From Cellulophaga algicola DSM 14237 (lineage in GTDB: Bacteria; Bacteroidota; Bacteroidia; Flavobacteriales; Flavobacteriaceae), in the NCBI RefSeq assembly GCF_000186265.1, contig NC_014934.1, positions 1,550,001 through 1,614,000 on the forward strand: a stretch of DNA of 64,000 nucleotides. Reading direction: 5' to 3'. Positions 27,228 to 37,395 of the stretch are shown here, one piece after another. Position 1 is the stretch's first letter. Each line of letters starts with the position of its first letter. Position numbers and translations under genes: made by a program. The notes under the pieces are model-generated. The model did no database searches. It was not told the DNA's origin and worked only from the letters and a program-made list of their open reading frames with translations.

Positions 27228-29741
27228 ATGAAAACCGTAATCGTAGTAGGAAATGGAATGGTAGGTTATAAATTTTGTGAAAAATTTGTAGCCAAAGAAA
27301 CAAGTAAAGATTATAAGCTTATTGTTTTTGGTGATGAACCAAGACCCGCCTATGACCGTGTTCATTTAAGTGAATTTTTTGAAAACCAAGATGCGAAAGC
27401 TTTAGAAATGGCTCCTGCAGCATGGTATGCAGAAAATGGCATAGCACTCATGGTAAACGAACGGGTTTCTGACATTAATAGAACAGATAAAACCATTACT
27501 ACTGCAAAAAACAGGGAATTTACCTATGACTATCTTGTATTAGCTACAGGTTCATCTGCTTTTGTACCGCCCATTAAAGGCGTAGAAAAAGAAGGTGTTT
27601 TTGTATATCGAACTATAGAAGATCTAGAAGGTATGTTATCGTATGCTGCTAAATTAAAAGCTAAAAATCCTAACGCTAAAGCTGCTGTTTTAGGGGGCGG
27701 ACTTCTAGGTTTAGAAGCAGGAAAGGCAGTAATGGATATGGGTTTAGAACCACATATCGTTGAATTTGCTCCTAAACTAATGCCGAGACAATTAGATTCT
27801 AGAAGTAGTCAAGTACTACAACTAAAGCTAGAGTCTATAGGTTTACATATTCATTTAAGTAAAGCAACCAATCAAATACTAGGAGATGAAGCCATTACAG
27901 GAATGGAATTTGGTGAAGATGATGTTTTAGACGTAGAAATGCTTGTTATTTCTGCAGGTATACGTCCTCGAGACGAATTAGGGAAGTCTAGCGGACTAAA
28001 AATGGGAGTGCGTGGCGGTATTACCGTTAATAATAAAATGCAAACCTCGGACGAAAATATATATGCTATCGGTGAAATTGCACTATACAATCAAATGATT
28101 TATGGTTTAGTAGCTCCAGGTTATGAAATGGCTGCTGTAGCGGTTGATCAGATTATAGGCAAAACAGATAATCTAATGGCGGCTGAAATTGATATGTCTA
28201 CCAAACTAAAATTAATTGGGGTTGATGTTGCTAGTTTTGGCGAGCCTTTTATGCCCGCTGCAAAAGGACATTCCGTAATATTTGAAAACAAAACGCAATA
28301 CCTATATAAGAGAATCAATGTAAGTCTTGATGGTAAAAAACTCTTAGGAGGAATATTAGTAGGTGATGCTACGGATTATAGTATGTTACATCAAATATAT
28401 TTGAATGACATGCCTATTCCTTCAGATCCATCAAAATTAATACTTCCTGCAGGCGATGGCGCCGCATCCTTTGGTAGCGTTATGGATTTACCAGATACTG
28501 CCGTAGTATGTTCTTGTGAAGCGGTGACTAAAGGACAAGTTTGTTGTTCCGTAAAAGATGATGGGAATGAAACCGTTAAGGAGGTTGCTAAGGCCACCAA
28601 AGCAACTACAGGTTGCGGAGGCTGTAAACCTATGGTGACCGACTTAGTAAACGAAACCTTGAAATCTTTAGGTAAAGTAGTTAAAGAACGTATTTGTGAA
28701 CACTTTGATTATTCGCGACAAGAATTATATGATATCGTAAAAATGAAGAAGATTCAAGATTACGATGAATTACTAGATACTCACGGAAAAGGAAATGGAT
28801 GTGAAGTTTGCAAACCTTTAGCAGCCTCCCTGTTTGCAAGTATTTTTAACGAAACAGCTAATGCACAAGATACGATACAAGATACTAACGATAGGTATTT
28901 GGCTAACATACAGCGTAATGGAACCTATTCTGTAGTACCGCGTGTTGCTGGTGGAGAAATTTCTCCTATACAAATGATTGCTATGGGCAGAATTGCTCAG
29001 AAATATGATTTATATACCAAAATTACGGGCGGGCAACGAATAGATATGTTCGGCGCCAAACTGCATGAATTACCATTAATATGGGAAGAATTAATCGCCG
29101 AAGGTTTTGAGACTGGACAAGCCTATGGAAAATCATTACGTACGGTAAAAAGTTGCGTAGGTTCTACATGGTGTAGGTATGGTATGGATGAAAGCATCAG
29201 CTTTGCTATAGAAATAGAAAACAGGTATAAAGGGATCCGCTCTCCACATAAATTTAAAGGTGGTGTTTCTGGATGTATCCGCGAATGTGCGGAAGCCCGT
29301 GGCAAAGATTTTGGCTTTATCGCCGTAGAAGGTGGTTGGAATATTTATATCGGCGGAAATGGCGGTGCAACTCCTAAACACGCACTGTTATTGGCTGAAA
29401 AAGTAGACAAAGAGACCGCCATAAAATATGTAGATCGTTTTTTAATGTATTACATACAAACGGCACAACCACTAATGCGTACTGCAGCGTGGTTAGACAA
29501 ACTAGAAGGTGGTATTGACTATGTAAAAGATGTAGTAATTAATGATTGTCTAGGTATCGTTGATCAACTAGATATAGAAATGCAACATTTGGTAGACACC
29601 TACAAATGTGAGTGGAAAGAGGCTGTTGAAAACCCAGAAATCAGAGCTAAATACACGCACTTCGTGAATTCTACGGAAGCAGATGAGAATATTGAATTTG
29701 TATCCTTAAGGGAACAGAAAATGCCAGCTCCTTGGGCGTAA
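27228..29741 (+). CDS. nirB: Nitrite reductase (NADH), large subunit
   Basis: An 837-residue NirB of normal length. It reduces nitrite to ammonium with six electrons from NAD(P)H in the cytoplasm. Order: FAD/NAD fold (VIVVGNGMVGYKF, second nucleotide fold AAVLGGGLLGLEA near 150), two [2Fe-2S] BFD-like segments (VVCSCEAVTKG ... GCGGCKP near 425-465 and GNGCEVCKP near 525), a ferredoxin-like half domain (TGGQRIDMFGA near 600), and the siroheme-[4Fe-4S] region with CVGSTWCRYG near 640 and SGCIRECAEARGKDFG near 680. It starts the nirB-nirD-DUF4202-sensor kinase operon under the NarL-like operator. Confidence 0.97.
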   Translation: MKTVIVVGNGMVGYKFCEKFVAKETSKDYKLIVFGDEPRPAYDRVHLSEFFENQDAKALEMAPAAWYAENGIALMVNERVSDINRTDKTITTAKNREFTYDYLVLATGSSAFVPPIKGVEKEGVFVYRTIEDLEGMLSYAAKLKAKNPNAKAAVLGGGLLGLEAGKAVMDMGLEPHIVEFAPKLMPRQLDSRSSQVLQLKLESIGLHIHLSKATNQILGDEAITGMEFGEDDVLDVEMLVISAGIRPRDELGKSSGLKMGVRGGITVNNKMQTSDENIYAIGEIALYNQMIYGLVAPGYEMAAVAVDQIIGKTDNLMAAEIDMSTKLKLIGVDVASFGEPFMPAAKGHSVIFENKTQYLYKRINVSLDGKKLLGGILVGDATDYSMLHQIYLNDMPIPSDPSKLILPAGDGAASFGSVMDLPDTAVVCSCEAVTKGQVCCSVKDDGNETVKEVAKATKATTGCGGCKPMVTDLVNETLKSLGKVVKERICEHFDYSRQELYDIVKMKKIQDYDELLDTHGKGNGCEVCKPLAASLFASIFNETANAQDTIQDTNDRYLANIQRNGTYSVVPRVAGGEISPIQMIAMGRIAQKYDLYTKITGGQRIDMFGAKLHELPLIWEELIAEGFETGQAYGKSLRTVKSCVGSTWCRYGMDESISFAIEIENRYKGIRSPHKFKGGVSGCIRECAEARGKDFGFIAVEGGWNIYIGGNGGATPKHALLLAEKVDKETAIKYVDRFLMYYIQTAQPLMRTAAWLDKLEGGIDYVKDVVINDCLGIVDQLDIEMQHLVDTYKCEWKEAVENPEIRAKYTHFVNSTEADENIEFVSLREQKMPAPWA

Positions 29742-29784
29742 CCAAAAAGAGTTACCTAATGTTTAACCCTAAAAATATTAAAAA

Positions 29785-30165
29785 ATGATAGATTCCATTT
29801 TAAAAGAATACAATACAACCTCACTTGAAAATGTAACGGTATGGTTTAGAGCTGCTGCAGTTACAAAATTTCCCAAAAATGGAGGTGCTTGTGTAAAGTA
29901 CAATGACAAACAAATAGCTGTTTTTAATTTTACGCGAGAAGGCAAATGGTACGCGTGCCAAAACTTATGCCCTCATAAAATGGAAATGGTATTATCTCGC
30001 GGTATGATTGGCGAAGATATGGGCACACCAAAAGTAGCTTGTCCATTGCATAAAAACACCTTCTCGTTAGAAACTGGAGAAAATTTAAACGGTACATTAT
30101 CTGCCATTTCAACTTATCCTGTAAAAATAGAAGATGGTTTTGTGTATATTGGTTTTTCTGAATAG
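29785..30165 (+). CDS. nirD: Nitrite reductase small subunit, Rieske type
   Basis: A 126-residue NirD with a Rieske fold. Both ligand pairs are visible: CPH near residue 59-61 and CPLH near 88-91, so a [2Fe-2S] cluster may be bound. It associates with NirB in the cytoplasm. It follows nirB by 43 bases and precedes the DUF4202 gene by 24, all in one operon. Confidence 0.93.
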   Translation: MIDSILKEYNTTSLENVTVWFRAAAVTKFPKNGGACVKYNDKQIAVFNFTREGKWYACQNLCPHKMEMVLSRGMIGEDMGTPKVACPLHKNTFSLETGENLNGTLSAISTYPVKIEDGFVYIGFSE

Positions 30166-30189
30166 CTTTGGAGCAAACCTAAGAACACT

Positions 30190-30780
30190 ATGGCATCATC
30201 GGATAAATTAGAAAAAGCTTTTATACTTTTTGACAAAGCGAACGAGCAAGATCCTAATAAAGAAATTTTTGAAGGAAAAGAATATGCTAAAGAAGTGCTT
30301 TATGCGATCCGGATGACTGAAAAGTTAACTTCTTTTGCTCCTAATGCATCAGAAGTATTACAACTTACTGCCAGATGCCAGCATATTTGTAGATGGGAGA
30401 TTGCCCGTGATTCTTATGAAATGAACAGAACTGGCTACCTCACATGGCGCCAAGATCTAAAGAAGTTTCATGCTAAGAAAGCTGGCGAACTATTAGAAAG
30501 CATTGGTTATGATCAAGAAACCATTGACAATGTTGCTTTTCTATTAGAAAAAAAGCAACTTAAAAAGAATGAAGAAACCCAAATCTTAGAAGATGTGATC
30601 TGTTTGGTATTTCTTGAATATTACTTTGAACCATTTGCCCAGAAATATTCAGAAGAAAAGCTGATTGATATTTTACAAAAAACATGGCGTAAAATGTCTA
30701 AAGAAGGTCAAGAGGCGGCATTAAAACTTCCCTTATCTGCAAACTCTTTAACCTTAGTGGGCAAAGCCCTACAAGGCTAG
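30190..30780 (+). CDS. DUF4202 family protein
   Basis: A 196-residue soluble protein. Its conserved patterns (ARCQHICRWEIARDSYEMN, LKKFHAKKAGELLESIGYD, LEDVICLVFLEYYFE) fit DUF4202, a family often coded beside nirBD in many bacteria, with His and Asp residues arranged in an HD-like way. The role is not established; the context suggests regulation or maturation of nitrite reductase. It lies in the middle of the nirB-nirD-sensor operon. Confidence 0.8.
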   Translation: MASSDKLEKAFILFDKANEQDPNKEIFEGKEYAKEVLYAIRMTEKLTSFAPNASEVLQLTARCQHICRWEIARDSYEMNRTGYLTWRQDLKKFHAKKAGELLESIGYDQETIDNVAFLLEKKQLKKNEETQILEDVICLVFLEYYFEPFAQKYSEEKLIDILQKTWRKMSKEGQEAALKLPLSANSLTLVGKALQG

Positions 30781-30816
30781 ACCTTTCTATATTGCACTTA
30801 AACAAGTAGCAAAAAC

Positions 30817-32667
30817 ATGAGTAAAACAAAATTTGAGCAACCGCTAGACGCTTCTACCTTTTTGAGAATTCGGAAATGGTATTTGCTTGCGCTAGCCGCA
30901 ATTGCCCTGACAATTATTGTAGCTCAAATTTTAATACAAGTCCATTTAAATGCACAACTAGATGATTCTAGAGTGATAAATGTGGCGGGTAGGCAGCGTG
31001 CTTATAGTCAAAAACTAGTGAAAGAAGCATTGTTGTTAAACCAACCAGGCTCTGATAAAAGAAAAATTTTAACAGAATTAAAAAAGACAATTGCTACTTG
31101 GCAAATATCTCATGAAGCCTTACAGTTTGGGAATGATTCTATGGGAATCCAAAAAGAAACTCACCAAGATATTCTAGCCTTATTTAAAAAAATAACGCCG
31201 CATCATAGTGGTATGATTACGGCTGCACAACAAGTTATCGCAGCGGAAGAAAAACTAGCGCTAAGCCCTTCTGCAACTACGCAAAAAAACATTCAAACAC
31301 TTCTTGATAACGAACGTACTTTTTTAAGGTTGATGGATGTTATTGTTAATGAATATGATAATAGAAGTAAAACACAACTAGAAAATTTAAAATTCAAAGA
31401 ATACCTTCTGCTTATCTTTTCGTTACTTATATTATTTCTAGAAATCCTCTTTATTTTTAAACCACTATCACTTCAAATAAAAAATACGATTTCTAGGTTG
31501 ATGAAAAACCAGTTGGAATCTGATGCTACTACCGATAAAATTCAGCAACTGTATCAGGAGAATGAAAAATCACTTAAAGAATTACAAGAACTTAATTTTG
31601 TTATAGACAATGCCGCCTTATTTGCAAGCGCAAAAAATGATGGAAGCGTGGTATTTATCAGTAAAAAATTCCAAGAACTTCTAGGGTGTAGTGATGAGGA
31701 TTTATCTAAGCCATTATCTGAACTTCTTACCACGAATGAAGGCCAACAGCAATACTTAAAAGAAGTTCTAAAAAGTAACCGAAAGACCATTAGATCTGAA
31801 GAAATTAATGTAGAAACCAGAAAGGGAGAAAGTATCTGGTTAGACATGTCTATCATACCACTACATCAATCTAGTAAAAAACAAAACGTCCTTATTCTTT
31901 GTTCTGACATTACGGAGCGCAAGCAAAACCAAGAAAAAGTTGAGCAGCTTATCAAACAAAATTTTGAAGATAAAATACTTCAAAAAAAGGTACAAGCGAG
32001 TCAGATTGTTGAAGGGCAAGAAGAAGAACGGAAACGAATTGCTAAAGACATCCACGATGGAATTGGCCAGATGTTAACTGCGCTAAAATTCAATATAGAA
32101 TCTATTAACCTAGATAATAAAGATAAGACAGCAGAAAAAATCGCCTATTTAAAAACTCTATGTTCAGATTTAATAAAAGGGGTTAGAACAGCCACTTTTA
32201 ATTTGACCCCACCCGAATTAAAAGATCATGGTATCATTCCTGCTTTACATAAAATGACTTCTGAATTAGCTAAATTAACGGGTAAAAACATTCTATTTGA
32301 TAATCAAACAGAAAAATTTATACGTTTTGATTCGCTTGCAGAAACCAACATCTATCGCGTAGCGCAGGAGGCTGTAAATAATGCCATAAAATATGCCGAA
32401 GCCAATTACATCTTATTAAGTATAAAATACACAGACAATATTCTGAGTATTGTTATAGATGATGACGGTAAAGGCTTTGATGAAACCATCCTGGATAAAA
32501 TGCCTAAAAACAACAGTGAGGGGGGTATGGGGCTTTTTTACATGAGAGAGCGGATTAGCTATATCAATGGCCGTTTATTTATTAATTCAATTCCAGGAGA
32601 AGGTACGCGAGTTACTCTTAATTACAAAACTATTGCACCAGAAAAAGACGTACATTTAGTCTCATAA
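30817..32667 (+). CDS. NarX-like nitrate-responsive sensor histidine kinase
   Basis: A 616-residue membrane sensor. One helix (about 24-45) precedes a periplasmic domain that begins with a P-box-like motif, RVINVAGRQRAYSQKL (51-66 region), the nitrate-binding signature of NarX/PilJ-type sensors. A second helix lies at about 193-215. Then a coiled linker, a PAS domain (about 250-370), HisKA_3 with the phospho-accepting His in RIAKDIHDGIGQ near 415, and an ATPase domain (VAQEAVNNAIKYAEA, DDDGKGFDE, GGMGLFYMRERI). It likely phosphorylates the NarL-like regulator at 22449-23120. It ends the nirB operon except for the small gene downstream. Confidence 0.9.
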   Translation: MSKTKFEQPLDASTFLRIRKWYLLALAAIALTIIVAQILIQVHLNAQLDDSRVINVAGRQRAYSQKLVKEALLLNQPGSDKRKILTELKKTIATWQISHEALQFGNDSMGIQKETHQDILALFKKITPHHSGMITAAQQVIAAEEKLALSPSATTQKNIQTLLDNERTFLRLMDVIVNEYDNRSKTQLENLKFKEYLLLIFSLLILFLEILFIFKPLSLQIKNTISRLMKNQLESDATTDKIQQLYQENEKSLKELQELNFVIDNAALFASAKNDGSVVFISKKFQELLGCSDEDLSKPLSELLTTNEGQQQYLKEVLKSNRKTIRSEEINVETRKGESIWLDMSIIPLHQSSKKQNVLILCSDITERKQNQEKVEQLIKQNFEDKILQKKVQASQIVEGQEEERKRIAKDIHDGIGQMLTALKFNIESINLDNKDKTAEKIAYLKTLCSDLIKGVRTATFNLTPPELKDHGIIPALHKMTSELAKLTGKNILFDNQTEKFIRFDSLAETNIYRVAQEAVNNAIKYAEANYILLSIKYTDNILSIVIDDDGKGFDETILDKMPKNNSEGGMGLFYMRERISYINGRLFINSIPGEGTRVTLNYKTIAPEKDVHLVS

Positions 32668-32677
32668 ATTACCACAA

Positions 32678-33040
32678 ATGAAAATTAGAATTAAAGGAAA
32701 TACCATAAGATATAGACTTACAAAGAGTGATGTAGAAACCTTTTGTTCTACAGGTTTTTTAAGTGAGAAAATAGCGTTTGCATCCACTCCATTTTCGTAT
32801 GAATTAGTAGCTAAAGAAGGAATCTCACAACTAGAGGCAGATTACACCAATAATATCATCACCTTATATTTTCCTAAAGTAGACACTACAGATTGGGCTA
32901 CCAATGATACTGTAGGTTTTGAAAATGTACACACCACCTCAGCAGGCGATGCTATCAGTATCCTTATTGAAAAAGACTTTATTTGCATGGATCAATCCTT
33001 GGAAGATCAAGCTAACCACTACCCAAATCCTAAGCTTTAA
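32678..33040 (+). CDS. Conserved hypothetical protein at end of the nirB operon
   Basis: A 120-residue protein with no signal peptide. The start (MKIRIKGNTIRYRLTKSDVE) and the all-beta look suggest a small beta-rich domain; I recall similar proteins next to nitrate genes in flavobacteria but do not know the function. The C-terminus contains a Cys in FICMDQSLEDQANHYPNP. It follows the sensor kinase gene by 10 bases, so it is transcribed with it. Confidence 0.7.
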   Translation: MKIRIKGNTIRYRLTKSDVETFCSTGFLSEKIAFASTPFSYELVAKEGISQLEADYTNNIITLYFPKVDTTDWATNDTVGFENVHTTSAGDAISILIEKDFICMDQSLEDQANHYPNPKL

Positions 33041-33297
33041 AAGCCAGTAGTTATTATTTTGAGCCATCAGCCATGACAGGCTAATCATAATAGTAAATAA
33101 ATTTATTTCTACAAAAAACAGGCTAAACATTAAATCAAAGTTAAATTATGGCCTAAAAAAGAGTATTTGTGTTCTGTTTAACAAGAAAACTTAGAAAATA
33201 AACCTTAATTGCTGACGCATAGCTCTTAGCGTTTATTAAAAACGATAAGTTTTGTAAAACTAACCACATCCAAGTAATTGGATACAACTAGCGCTAC

Positions 33298-35718
33298 TTG
33301 AAAACAAAACTACTCTACTCCGTATTCGTTATTCTAATTATTTCGAACAGCGTAACCGCTAAAGAAAAACGAAATTTCAATCACAAAAAATCTACTGCTA
33401 ATCAGGCAGAAAAATATACGGTAAGTGGTTATATAAAAGAACAGGGCAGTGGTGAAAATTTATTTGGAGTCTCTGTTTATATTCCAGAATTAAAAGTGGG
33501 TACCATCACAAATGAATATGGTTTCTTTTCATTTACGGTCCCTAAAGGAAAACATAGTGTAGTCTTCTCTTACATAGGCTTTACCTCACAGGTTAAAGAA
33601 ATTGATCTGAATGCTGACTTAGAAGTATTCGTAAATTTAATAGCATCGTCTGAAGCCTTATCTGAAGTTGTGGTTATAGCAGACCAGAATGTTAAAGAAA
33701 GTAAAGTAACTCAAATGAGCGCTGTTCGTCTTAACCCTATGGATGTGCAAGATCTTCCAGCATTACTCGGTGAAAAAGACGTTTTAAAGACCTTACAACT
33801 CTTACCCGGTATTCAAGGAGGGTCAGAAGGTAGTTCCGGATTTCATGTACGCGGAGGTACACCAGATCAAAACTTAATAATTCTTGATGATGCTGTTGTG
33901 TATAATTCTAATCACTTGTTTGGTTTCTTTTCCGTTTTTAACGGAGATGCTGTAAAGTCTGTTGAAGCTTTTAAGGGTGGTTTTCCTGCCCGTTATGGCG
34001 GCAGATTATCTTCTGTCATCAATATAGGCATGAAAGATGGCAATAAAGAAAAACTCTCTGGAAATATAAATATTGGATTAGTTTCATCATCCGTGGTACT
34101 TGAAGGGCCAATTAATAAAGGGAAGACATCCTTTATCATGAGCGGAAGACGTACTTATGCAGATTTAATTGTACAACCTTTTCTTGATAAAGATGAAAAT
34201 GGCGGTTATTTTTTTACAGATTTAAACTTTAAAATACATCATATCTTTAGTTCAAAAGATAAACTGTATTGGAGTAATTACTACGGAAAAGATAAATTTT
34301 ACAGCAGATATCTTGATGCAACAGCTAAAGAAAAAACAAACCTTGCTTGGGGGAATATTACCTCAACATTACGCTGGAATCATCAATTTAGCAATAAACT
34401 ATTTGCGAATACTTCCCTTATTTTTAGTAACTACGAATTCAAAATTAATATTGACAATAAAGATTTAAAAATTGATGAGTATGATGACAACTACTTATTT
34501 AATACAAGCTCTGGTATTGATGATTATTCTATAAAAACAGATTTTGATTACTACCCAAATAACAAACACAGTGTAAAATTTGGAGCTATTGCAACAAGAC
34601 ATAATTTTACTCCTCAAAGAGTTGTAATTAAAGATCCCTACAGTGGTTCTATTAACAAAACACAAGAGCTCAATTCTTTTGAAGGTGCAGTATATCTAGA
34701 AGATGATTGGAAGGTTACCGATAAGCTTAATTTTTCTCCTGGTTTCAGGGCCAGTTACTTTAACTATAAAGCAGAGAATTATTTAAATTTTGAACCTCGC
34801 ATTGCCTTGTCGTATAATTTAAGACCAGATTTAGCCTTCAAAGCATCTTATTCTAAAATGAATCAATATATTCATTTGTTATCAAGTTCCGGCATCGGTT
34901 TACCAACAGATTTATGGGTTTCTTCTACCGATAATGTGAAGCCTCAAAGCTCAGAACAATATGCTATTGGAATAGCAAAAGATTTTCAAGAAAAAGAGTA
35001 TTCATTCTCTGCTGAAGCCTACTATAAAAAATTAGATAATGTAATTTCTTATAAAGAAGGGGCTTCATTTTTAGCCCTCGACAATTTAGAAAGTGGGAAA
35101 AATATAAATTGGGAAGAAAATATAACCACAGGTCAAGGGTGGGCCTATGGTACAGAACTTCTTTTTAGAAAACAATCAGGACCTTTAACGGGTTGGTTGG
35201 GCTATACACTTTCCTGGTCTGAAAGACAATTTGATGAACTAAACTTAGGAAAGAAATTCTTTGATCGCTATGATCGCAGACATGATATATCATTAGTAGG
35301 TATTTATAAGCCTAGCGAAAAAATAACATTATCTGGAACTTGGGTATTATCTACAGGTAATAACTATACACTTCCTAATTTACAACGTTTGAACAATCTA
35401 GGGAATTTCCCCATCAATACGAATTACAACTACTATAATGGAAATGAAGAATTTAGTTCAGGAAGAAATAATTTTAGAGGAGAAACTACCCACAGATTAG
35501 ATTTAGGAATTCAATTTCATAAAAAGAAAAAGAACAACAAAGTGCGTACTTGGGGAATCTCATTATACAATGCCTACTCTAGACAAAATCCGTTTATCTA
35601 CACTCTCGATGATAAATATTACGATTACAATGACAAGAATGCCACATTAGAAAAAGAGTTAACTAGAACCTCTGTACTTATGCTCATACCTTCTATAAAT
35701 TACAACCTAAAATTCTAA
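33298..35718 (+). CDS. TonB-dependent receptor with carboxypeptidase-like N-terminal domain
   Basis: An 806-residue outer-membrane receptor using a TTG start. It has a signal peptide (LLYSVFVILIISNSVTA), a CarboxypepD_reg-like domain (about 40-120), a plug domain with GFHVRGGTPDQNLIILD near 181, and a large barrel ending in SINYNLKF. No N-terminal FecR-type signalling extension is visible. It is followed after 4 bases by a DUF4249 lipoprotein, a pair common in Bacteroidota and probably forming a receptor with a surface lipoprotein. The imported ligand is unknown; it is not a SusC/SusD pair. Confidence 0.92.
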   Translation: MKTKLLYSVFVILIISNSVTAKEKRNFNHKKSTANQAEKYTVSGYIKEQGSGENLFGVSVYIPELKVGTITNEYGFFSFTVPKGKHSVVFSYIGFTSQVKEIDLNADLEVFVNLIASSEALSEVVVIADQNVKESKVTQMSAVRLNPMDVQDLPALLGEKDVLKTLQLLPGIQGGSEGSSGFHVRGGTPDQNLIILDDAVVYNSNHLFGFFSVFNGDAVKSVEAFKGGFPARYGGRLSSVINIGMKDGNKEKLSGNINIGLVSSSVVLEGPINKGKTSFIMSGRRTYADLIVQPFLDKDENGGYFFTDLNFKIHHIFSSKDKLYWSNYYGKDKFYSRYLDATAKEKTNLAWGNITSTLRWNHQFSNKLFANTSLIFSNYEFKINIDNKDLKIDEYDDNYLFNTSSGIDDYSIKTDFDYYPNNKHSVKFGAIATRHNFTPQRVVIKDPYSGSINKTQELNSFEGAVYLEDDWKVTDKLNFSPGFRASYFNYKAENYLNFEPRIALSYNLRPDLAFKASYSKMNQYIHLLSSSGIGLPTDLWVSSTDNVKPQSSEQYAIGIAKDFQEKEYSFSAEAYYKKLDNVISYKEGASFLALDNLESGKNINWEENITTGQGWAYGTELLFRKQSGPLTGWLGYTLSWSERQFDELNLGKKFFDRYDRRHDISLVGIYKPSEKITLSGTWVLSTGNNYTLPNLQRLNNLGNFPINTNYNYYNGNEEFSSGRNNFRGETTHRLDLGIQFHKKKKNNKVRTWGISLYNAYSRQNPFIYTLDDKYYDYNDKNATLEKELTRTSVLMLIPSINYNLKF

Positions 35719-35722
35719 GTTC

Positions 35723-36592
35723 ATGAAAACATTAACCACCATACTGTTTCTTATTTTAATCGTATTCTCGGGATGTCAAAAAGTTGTAGATGCTGATAAG
35801 TTATTAGATGCAGAAGAAAAAGTGTATATTTTAAGTTATATATCTCCTACAGATACTCTTTTAACCGTAAGCGTTTCTAAAGCACTACCGGCTATAGGCA
35901 CACCATTAAGCTATGATGACACGGAAAACTACAGCTCTTTTATTATTGAAGACGCTATAGTAAGCATAGCTGATGTTGAAGGAAACGCTGTACAGCTTCT
36001 ATATTCTAATGAAAATTCTACGTATTCTACCAATGCAGAAAATCTTAAAATAACAGAGGGAAGTCAATATTTTTTGGAAGTAATTACACAAGGAGAAACC
36101 TATACCTCAAGTTGTAAAATTCCTAAAAAAGTAGCTACTATTCTAGAAAACCTGGTTGTAGATCGTGATGAATACGGCGTCTACACCGATATAGATATAA
36201 GCTTTAAAGATATAGTGGGTACTACTAATTTTTATATTGTTGGTGCCAAATACGAAGAGACATTTGAAGAAGAAACGTATCAAGGCTCACTACAATTTGA
36301 AACTGGCGGCTTTCTTACTGATGCTATCGGAGATGGCGCCACTTTAAATGATAAGACGTCTGCGTATACAGGGTCTTTAGAAGAAGGAACTTCTGTTAAA
36401 CTAACCTTACAGGTAGCAAATGTTGAAGAAGTAATTTATCAAAACTTAAGAGCTTCCTATTTAAATGACGACTCGGACGGTAATCCTTTTATTGAATACA
36501 GTATTGCTCCAGATAATATAGATGGTAAAAATGGAGTTGGTGTTTTTGGAGGATATCAATTAACTGAAAAAATCATAGAAGTTCAATATTGA
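35723..36592 (+). CDS. DUF4249 lipoprotein partner of the TonB receptor
   Basis: A 289-residue lipoprotein: signal peptide then FSGC (Cys19) as lipid attachment. The body YILSYISPTDTLLTVSVSKA and the Ig-like strand pattern fit the DUF4249 family, which is nearly always encoded directly after a TonB-dependent receptor. It is likely surface exposed and assists substrate capture. It overlaps no gene; only 4 bases separate it from the receptor. Confidence 0.87.
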   Translation: MKTLTTILFLILIVFSGCQKVVDADKLLDAEEKVYILSYISPTDTLLTVSVSKALPAIGTPLSYDDTENYSSFIIEDAIVSIADVEGNAVQLLYSNENSTYSTNAENLKITEGSQYFLEVITQGETYTSSCKIPKKVATILENLVVDRDEYGVYTDIDISFKDIVGTTNFYIVGAKYEETFEEETYQGSLQFETGGFLTDAIGDGATLNDKTSAYTGSLEEGTSVKLTLQVANVEEVIYQNLRASYLNDDSDGNPFIEYSIAPDNIDGKNGVGVFGGYQLTEKIIEVQY

Positions 36593-36621
36593 TTAAAAAA
36601 TAAATATCTAAAAATTTAAAA

Positions 36622-37395
36622 TTAACACTTTGCCGCTAATTTTAATTTAATAGCCTCCATTTCATTTACAGTAGCGGTATACCCAATATCAAAAAGCTCT
36701 TGGGTTTTCTGAATATCAAAAACACCAAAATGGAAGGCATCTTCTATCTCTATGGCATGGTCACACATTTTAAGTCTAGGGGCTACATTTGTACTGATAG
36801 CTAATTGAAGACAACGGTGTGCAATTTCTAATCGGCTATTTATCTTCTTTCCTTTTTCTAAGCCACTAACGTTAGAACCAAGAACAAATGCACTCTTTTC
36901 TCTAAGAACATCTACCGGCAGGTTATTCAAAACACCACCATCAACATATGTATTGCCATTAAAAACAACTGGTTTAAAGACTAATGGGATAGCACAAGAA
37001 GCCATGATTGCAGGTATTAATTTTCCTCCACACATAATTTCATTTAATCCAGAATCTAAATTAGTAGCCGATAAAAACAGCGGTATGGGTAATTCATTAA
37101 AATCATGCTTTATATGATAATAAAGAAATTCTTTTAAGCGAGACATATCTCGAATAGACTTAAACCCTAATCCTAATTTAAAAATGTGCAGAAAAGAAGC
37201 TGTTTTGGTTAAATCTAAAATTTCTAATGGAGCATAACCCGAACAATACAATGCACCAATAACAGATCCACCACTCGCACCCGAAATGTGTGTTGGGAAA
37301 ATTCCGTTTTCATTCAATGCCTGCAACACACCAATATGAGCCGCTGCTCTTGCACCGCCTCCAGAAAGCGCTATTCCTATCGTAGTTTCTTTCAT
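36622..37395 (-). CDS. Patatin-like phospholipase
   Basis: A 257-residue patatin domain protein. The oxyanion motif is SGGGARAAAHIGVLQ (11-25), the nucleophile Ser41 sits in GASGGS, and the catalytic Asp152 is in DGGVLNNLP. This Ser-Asp dyad hydrolyses acyl esters of lipids. There is no signal peptide, so it acts in the cytoplasm or at the inner membrane. It overlaps the upstream DUF1003 gene by four bases, so the two are translated together. Confidence 0.93.
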   Translation of the reverse strand: MKETTIGIALSGGGARAAAHIGVLQALNENGIFPTHISGASGGSVIGALYCSGYAPLEILDLTKTASFLHIFKLGLGFKSIRDMSRLKEFLYYHIKHDFNELPIPLFLSATNLDSGLNEIMCGGKLIPAIMASCAIPLVFKPVVFNGNTYVDGGVLNNLPVDVLREKSAFVLGSNVSGLEKGKKINSRLEIAHRCLQLAISTNVAPRLKMCDHAIEIEDAFHFGVFDIQKTQELFDIGYTATVNEMEAIKLKLAAKC

